Part shown: piece by piece, positions 6,121 to 9,374 of the stretch
Layout: every line of letters begins with the position of its first letter
How positions within the stretch are numbered: the first letter of the stretch is position 1
Assembly: GCA_035518815.1 (NCBI GenBank)
Contig: DATIXG010000138.1
Location: 1-9,374, forward strand
Direction of reading: 5' to 3'
Length of the DNA stretch: 9,374 nucleotides
Source of the DNA: AG25 sp035518815
Lineage (GTDB): Bacteria > Gemmatimonadota > Gemmatimonadetes > Gemmatimonadales > GWC2-71-9
Position numbers and translations under genes: made by a program
Notes under the pieces: model-generated
The model's database searches: none
What the model was told of the DNA's origin: nothing
What the model saw: only the letters and a program-made list of their open reading frames with translations

Positions 6121-6150
6121 TGACCATTTATGACTATCATGTGACCATGA
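6121..6150 (+). promoter_or_regulatory. Helically phased direct repeats at the antitoxin start (candidate operator)
   Basis: TGACCAT (6121-6127), TGACTAT (6131-6137) and TGACCAT (6142-6148) repeat with spacings of 10 and 11 bp, one DNA turn each. Overlapping them is a perfect inverted repeat, TCATG-TGAC-CATGA (6137-6150), which includes the antitoxin ATG. TATCAT at 6135-6140 could be a -10 box. Phd-type antitoxins repress their own promoters, so an operator here is plausible. Confidence 0.45.
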
Positions 6151-6410
6151 AGGATACCGTCCGCATCGCTGAGCTGAAGAGCCGCTTGAGCGAGTATCTC
6201 CGGCGGGTTCGCGGCGGGGCGCGGATTACGGTTCTCGACCGCGATACGCCCGTGGCCCAGCTCGAGCCGGTGTCGGCAGGTCCGGCGGCGCTCGTGGTCC
6301 GCAAACCCTCGCCCGACGCGCCGAGGCCGCGGGACGTGCGGCTCCCCGGGCCCTTGAAGCTGCGCACCGACGTGCAGCGCCTGCTGGCCGACGAGCGTGG
6401 CGCACGGTGA
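6147..6410 (+). CDS. Phd/YefM-like antitoxin
   Basis: This 87-residue protein matches the type II antitoxin fold of the Phd/YefM group. The N-terminal part, VRIAELKSRLSEYLRRVRGGARITVLDRDTPVAQLEPV, gives the beta-alpha-alpha-beta dimer that binds DNA. The C-terminal 40 residues are Pro/Arg-rich and poorly ordered, as expected for the toxin-neutralising tail, ending in LLADERGAR. It should bind and inhibit the PIN toxin encoded next, whose GTG start overlaps its TGA by 4 bp (GTGA, 6407-6410). The ATG at 6147 is preferred. An in-frame GTG at 6141 would add two residues. Repeats around the start fit autoregulation. Confidence 0.88.
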   Translation: MKDTVRIAELKSRLSEYLRRVRGGARITVLDRDTPVAQLEPVSAGPAALVVRKPSPDAPRPRDVRLPGPLKLRTDVQRLLADERGAR

Positions 6411-6823
6411 TTGCGTACATCGACTCGTCCGTCGTGTTGCGCCTCGTGCTCGGTCAGGCCGGCGCGCTGCGGGAGTGGCGCACGCTGGACCGCGGGGTCG
6501 CGAGCGCGCTGGTCGAGGTCGAGACGCTCCGCACCCTCGACCGCCTCCGGCTGGCGGAGGGGCTGGCGGAGCCCGAGCTGGTCGAGCGCCGCGCCGCGGT
6601 CTATCGCCTGATGGAAACGCTCGAGATCGTCGAGCCCACCCGGCTAATCCTGCGGCGTGCGTCCCAGCCGCTGCCCGTCAGCCTCGGCACGCTCGACGCC
6701 ATCCACCTCGCGACCGCCCTCGCCTGGCGCGACGCCAATAACACCGATCTCACCGTGGCGACCCACGACGCGCAGCTCGGACTGGCCGCGCGGGCGCTCG
6801 GCCTCGACGCGGTCGGGGTCTGA
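6407..6823 (+). CDS. PIN-domain ribonuclease toxin (VapC-like)
   Basis: This 138-residue PIN-domain protein is expected to be a Mg-dependent ribonuclease toxin. The four acidic positions of the family are visible: D6 in AYIDSSV, E39 in LVEVETLRTL, D97 in LGTLDAIHLATAL and D121 in VATHDAQLGLAARALGL. The toxin therefore looks intact. The start is GTG at 6407, overlapping the antitoxin stop, consistent with coupled translation that keeps antitoxin in step with toxin. It ends 9 bp before the murQ ATG on the same strand, with no terminator between, so read-through into the peptidoglycan-recycling genes is likely. The RNA target cannot be read from sequence. Confidence 0.9.
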   Translation: MIAYIDSSVVLRLVLGQAGALREWRTLDRGVASALVEVETLRTLDRLRLAEGLAEPELVERRAAVYRLMETLEIVEPTRLILRRASQPLPVSLGTLDAIHLATALAWRDANNTDLTVATHDAQLGLAARALGLDAVGV

Positions 6824-6832
6824 CGGCCCGCC

Positions 6833-7759
6833 ATGACCGCCTCCGGCTACCGCGATCCGCGCCTCACCGAGCAACGCAACCCGGGGACCGAGCGAATAGA
6901 CGTCGCCTCGAGTCTCGAAATCGTGGACCTGATCAACACCGAAGACGCTCACGTCGCCCCCGCCGTGCGGCTCGAGCGTGAGACGCTGGCGCGGGCGATC
7001 GACCTCGCCGTGCAGGCGTTCGAGCGCGGGGGACGGCTCCTGTACGTGGGCGCTGGCACCTCAGGCCGGCTCGGCGTGCTCGACGCGAGCGAGTGCCCGC
7101 CGACCTTCGGGGTCCCTCCCACCATGGTGGTGGGGATCATCGCGGGCGGTAATCAAGCGCTGGTGCGGAGCATCGAAGGAGCTGAGGACGACGTTACCGC
7201 GGGCGCCGCGGCCATGGATCACGCCAGCGTGCAAGCGGCCGACTTTGTGGTCGGCATCGCGGCGAGCGGCACGACGCCATACGTGCGCGCCGCCCTGGAA
7301 CGAGCCCAGAAGATCGGAGCGAGCACCGGTCTCGTCTCTTGCACCGATCCTCCCAAGCAGCTCGCCGACACCTGCGACGTGCTGGTCCTCCCCAAGGTGG
7401 GCCCGGAAGTCGTGACCGGCTCCACGAGAATGAAGGCCGGTACGGCGACCAAGCTCGTCCTCAACACCATCACGACCGGGGCGATGATCCGGCTCGGCAA
7501 GGTCTACGGGAATCTCATGGTGGACCTGATGGCCACGAGCGCAAAGCTGCGCGACCGCGGCGAGCGCATCGTGATGGAGTGCGCGGGCGTGGACCGCGAG
7601 CGCGCGCGCGCCGTGATCGAGCACGCCGGAGGGAGCGTGAAGCTCGCGATCGTGATGGCGCGACTGAAGCAGGGACCGGCGGAGGCCAGGCGCGCGCTCG
7701 AGGTGGCGGGCGGGTCGGTGCGGCGCGCGATCGGCGATCCTCCACCCGTGACGGCGTGA
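6833..7759 (+). CDS. murQ: N-acetylmuramic acid 6-phosphate etherase
   Basis: MurQ cleaves the D-lactyl ether of MurNAc-6-phosphate to give GlcNAc-6-phosphate and D-lactate, in the cytoplasm. The 308-residue protein follows the family from end to end. It has LTEQRNP near the start, a sugar-isomerase (SIS) domain with YVGAGTSGRLGVLDASECPPTFG, and catalytic Glu at E87 and E118 (GAEDD), 31 apart as in the E. coli enzyme (E83/E114). IAASGTTPYV, GPEVVTGSTRMKAGTA and KVYGNLMVDLMATSAKL follow. The C-terminal segment has the helical AGGSVKLAIVM repeat. Start ATG at 6833, with no strong ribosome binding site, suggests coupling to the upstream toxin gene 9 bp away. Its stop overlaps the anmK GTG by 4 bp. 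Confidence 0.96.
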   Translation: MTASGYRDPRLTEQRNPGTERIDVASSLEIVDLINTEDAHVAPAVRLERETLARAIDLAVQAFERGGRLLYVGAGTSGRLGVLDASECPPTFGVPPTMVVGIIAGGNQALVRSIEGAEDDVTAGAAAMDHASVQAADFVVGIAASGTTPYVRAALERAQKIGASTGLVSCTDPPKQLADTCDVLVLPKVGPEVVTGSTRMKAGTATKLVLNTITTGAMIRLGKVYGNLMVDLMATSAKLRDRGERIVMECAGVDRERARAVIEHAGGSVKLAIVMARLKQGPAEARRALEVAGGSVRRAIGDPPPVTA

Positions 7760-8871
7760 CGCTCGCCGTCGGCGTGATGTCGGGCACCTCGCTCGATGGG
7801 GTCTCGACGGCGCTGGTGCGCCTCAGCGACACACCACCACACGCCGAGCTGGTTGCGTTTCGCAGCGAGCCGTATAGCGCGGCCGAGCGGGGTCAGATCC
7901 TCGATACCATCGCGCGGGGCAACACGCGGGACGTGGCGATGCTCCACGTGGCGCTCGGCGAGCGCTTCGCGGGCGCCGTGCTGCAGCTGCTGGCGCGGGC
8001 CCGCGTCGCGCCGCGCGACCTGGGCTTCGTCGCGTCCCACGGTCAAACGGTCTGGCACGAGCCGGGCCGCGCCACGCTCCAGCTCGGCGACCCCGCCGTG
8101 ATCGCCGAGCGGGTCGGGGTCCAGGTGGTCAGCGATTTCCGCGCGCGCGACGTCGCCGCGGGAGGGCAGGGAGCCCCCCTCGTGCCCCTCGCGGACGTCC
8201 TCTTGTTCGGCCATCCCGACCGCGGGCGGTTGCTCCTGAACCTCGGCGGCATCGCCAACGTGACCTGGGTGCCGCGCCGTGGCGTTACGGACGGAGCCAT
8301 GGCGTTCGATACGGGACCGGGCGTCGGCATCATCGACGCCGTGACGCGGCGGCTCGATCCGAGCCTGCCATTCGACCGCGACGGCGCGCGGGCCCGCCGG
8401 GGGCGCGCGCTGCCCGCGGTTCTCGACGCCCTCCTCGCAGACGCATACTTCGCGGCACAGCCGCCGAAGAGTACGGGGAGAGAGCGATTCGGCCCCGAGT
8501 TCGCCGACCGGCTCATCTCGCTGACGCAGCAGGCCGGAGGCTCGGACGACGACGTCATCGCGACGGCGACTACGCTCACAATCGAAACTGTGACTGCTGC
8601 GATCGCGCGCTGGATGCCGGCCGCCAAAGACGATGCGCTCGTCATCTCGGGTGGCGGGGCGCGCAACCCGGCTCTCGTGGAGGGCCTGGCGAAGCGCCTC
8701 CACCCCAGGCCGGTCGAGCAGTTCGACAAGCTGTTCTTCGATGGTGAAGCGAAAGAAGCGCTGGTGTTCGCGTTTCTTGGCTACCTCACGCTGCACGGTC
8801 GGCCCGGCAATCTGCCGGCGGCGACGGGCGCCCGCGGCCCCCGCGTGCTGGGCCGGATCACGCCGGCGTGA
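7756..8871 (+). CDS. anmK: Anhydro-N-acetylmuramic acid kinase
   Basis: AnmK uses ATP and water to open and phosphorylate 1,6-anhydro-MurNAc, giving MurNAc-6-phosphate, the substrate of MurQ. From the GTG at 7756 it has 371 residues, the usual length. Family motifs in order: GVMSGTSLDG (residues 6-15, ATP phosphate loop), ASHGQTVWHEP (His95), AFDTGPGVGIID with the predicted catalytic Asp185, PKSTGRERFG (Lys238), and VISGGGARNP (296-305). The open frame extends about 400 bp upstream across murQ in another frame, but homology begins at VTLAVGVMSGT. The GTG start overlaps the murQ stop as GTGA, and its own stop overlaps the next start the same way, so the three genes are tightly coupled. Confidence 0.95.
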   Translation: MTLAVGVMSGTSLDGVSTALVRLSDTPPHAELVAFRSEPYSAAERGQILDTIARGNTRDVAMLHVALGERFAGAVLQLLARARVAPRDLGFVASHGQTVWHEPGRATLQLGDPAVIAERVGVQVVSDFRARDVAAGGQGAPLVPLADVLLFGHPDRGRLLLNLGGIANVTWVPRRGVTDGAMAFDTGPGVGIIDAVTRRLDPSLPFDRDGARARRGRALPAVLDALLADAYFAAQPPKSTGRERFGPEFADRLISLTQQAGGSDDDVIATATTLTIETVTAAIARWMPAAKDDALVISGGGARNPALVEGLAKRLHPRPVEQFDKLFFDGEAKEALVFAFLGYLTLHGRPGNLPAATGARGPRVLGRITPA

Positions 8872-9374
8872 AGACGTCGCTCGCGCGGCTCGTGTTTCCC
8901 TCGTTGCGCTATCGCCCCTCGAGCGGCGGCTTCGACCACGAGCGGGCGAAGATCGATGCTGCGCTCACGGCGGGCGTCGGAGGATTCATCATTTTCGGAG
9001 CGCCCCGGGCCGCCGTCACGACGCTCACGGCCGAGCTGCGGCAGGCGGCGGGCCGGCCGCTTCTGATCGGTGCCGATTTCGAGCGCGGTCCCGCGCAACA
9101 GGTGGAAGGGCTGACCGAGCTGCCACCGCCGGCGGCGCTGGGGTCGCTCGGCGACCTCGAGGTGACGGGCACCGCCGCGCTGATCACGGCGATCGAAGCC
9201 CGCTCGGTCGGCGTGAACTGGGCCTTCGCGCCGGTGTGCGATCTCGACATCGAGCCCAAGAACCCCATTGTCGGCACCCGCTCGTTCGGCGCGGACCCGG
9301 CAATGGTGAGTCAGCATGCGGTGGCCTGGATCGCGAGCTGCCAGGACCATGGCGTGCTGGCGAGCGCCAAGCAT
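8868..9374 (+). CDS. Glycoside hydrolase family 3 protein, NagZ-like, 3'-truncated by window
   Basis: The frame opens with GTG at 8868, inside the anmK stop (GTGA), and stays open for 169 codons to the window end. It is the N-terminal part of the GH3 TIM barrel: LLIGADFERGPAQQVEG, LPPPAALGSLGD, VGVNWAFAPVCDLDIEPKNPIVGTRSFGADP and finally GVLASAKH, the start of the KH(F)xGHG motif. In GH3 beta-N-acetylhexosaminidases the His/Asp dyad and the nucleophile Asp come later and are not visible here. Position after murQ and anmK argues for a NagZ role, releasing GlcNAc from anhydro-muropeptides. However, FERGPAQQ replaces the usual NagZ EGGRVQR, so a broader GH3 beta-glucosidase-type activity is possible. 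Confidence 0.85.
   Translation, partial: MKTSLARLVFPSLRYRPSSGGFDHERAKIDAALTAGVGGFIIFGAPRAAVTTLTAELRQAAGRPLLIGADFERGPAQQVEGLTELPPPAALGSLGDLEVTGTAALITAIEARSVGVNWAFAPVCDLDIEPKNPIVGTRSFGADPAMVSQHAVAWIASCQDHGVLASAKH

Noticed and set aside
7504..8796. 430-residue open frame on the minus strand opposite murQ/anmK
   Set aside because: It overlaps two well-identified enzymes with all motifs in place; the product is Arg/Ala/Asp-rich and unrecognisable, typical of high-GC antisense frames.
1..9374. CRISPR array, prophage genes, or a recognised defence island
   Set aside because: No regularly spaced repeats or phage structural genes are seen; one TA pair and one Uma2 gene alone do not make a defence system.

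Overview
The window is a high-GC bacterial chromosome segment with short intergenic gaps and many stop/start overlaps. GC content, GTG starts, the mix of housekeeping genes and the style of the small lipoprotein gene suggest a soil or sediment bacterium, possibly Gemmatimonadota. This is an inference; no rRNA or marker gene is present to confirm it.

Layout. (1) 1-1152: the right part of an IS3-family element (IS407-like), with orfA and orfB in a -1 overlap that carries a GGGAAAA slippery site and a downstream hairpin. The left end lies outside the window. (2) 1167-2843, minus strand: an intact aldehyde dehydrogenase-superfamily gene whose stop codon is about 15 bp from the IS right end. (3) 2844-3643: a patch of visibly lower GC holding a tRNA T-arm-like fragment, one small hypothetical exported or lipoprotein gene (+), and a structured 166-bp convergent intergenic region. 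The stop codons of both flanking genes sit in the two arms of one inverted repeat, and part of the region resembles the 3' end of the aldehyde dehydrogenase gene. (4) 3639-5465, minus strand: a complete gamma-glutamyltranspeptidase predicted to be a lipoprotein. (5) 5549-6100: a Uma2-family (DUF820) PD-(D/E)XK nuclease-like protein, divergent from the transpeptidase. (6) 6147-9374, plus strand: a tightly packed run of Phd-like antitoxin, PIN-domain (VapC-like) toxin, murQ, anmK and the 5' part of a GH3 (NagZ-like) gene cut by the window end.

How the genes fit together. murQ, anmK and the GH3 gene form a recognisable peptidoglycan-recycling set. The GH3 enzyme would release anhydro-MurNAc and GlcNAc, AnmK would convert anhydroMurNAc to MurNAc-6-phosphate, and MurQ would cleave this to GlcNAc-6-phosphate and D-lactate. 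Junctions within the set are 4-bp GTGA overlaps. The toxin-antitoxin pair lies directly upstream on the same strand, 9 bp from murQ, with a helically phased repeat at the antitoxin start. A shared transcript is therefore plausible and is the most interesting functional arrangement here. I did not find a clearly new multi-gene system. The least explained DNA is the 2980-3643 patch.
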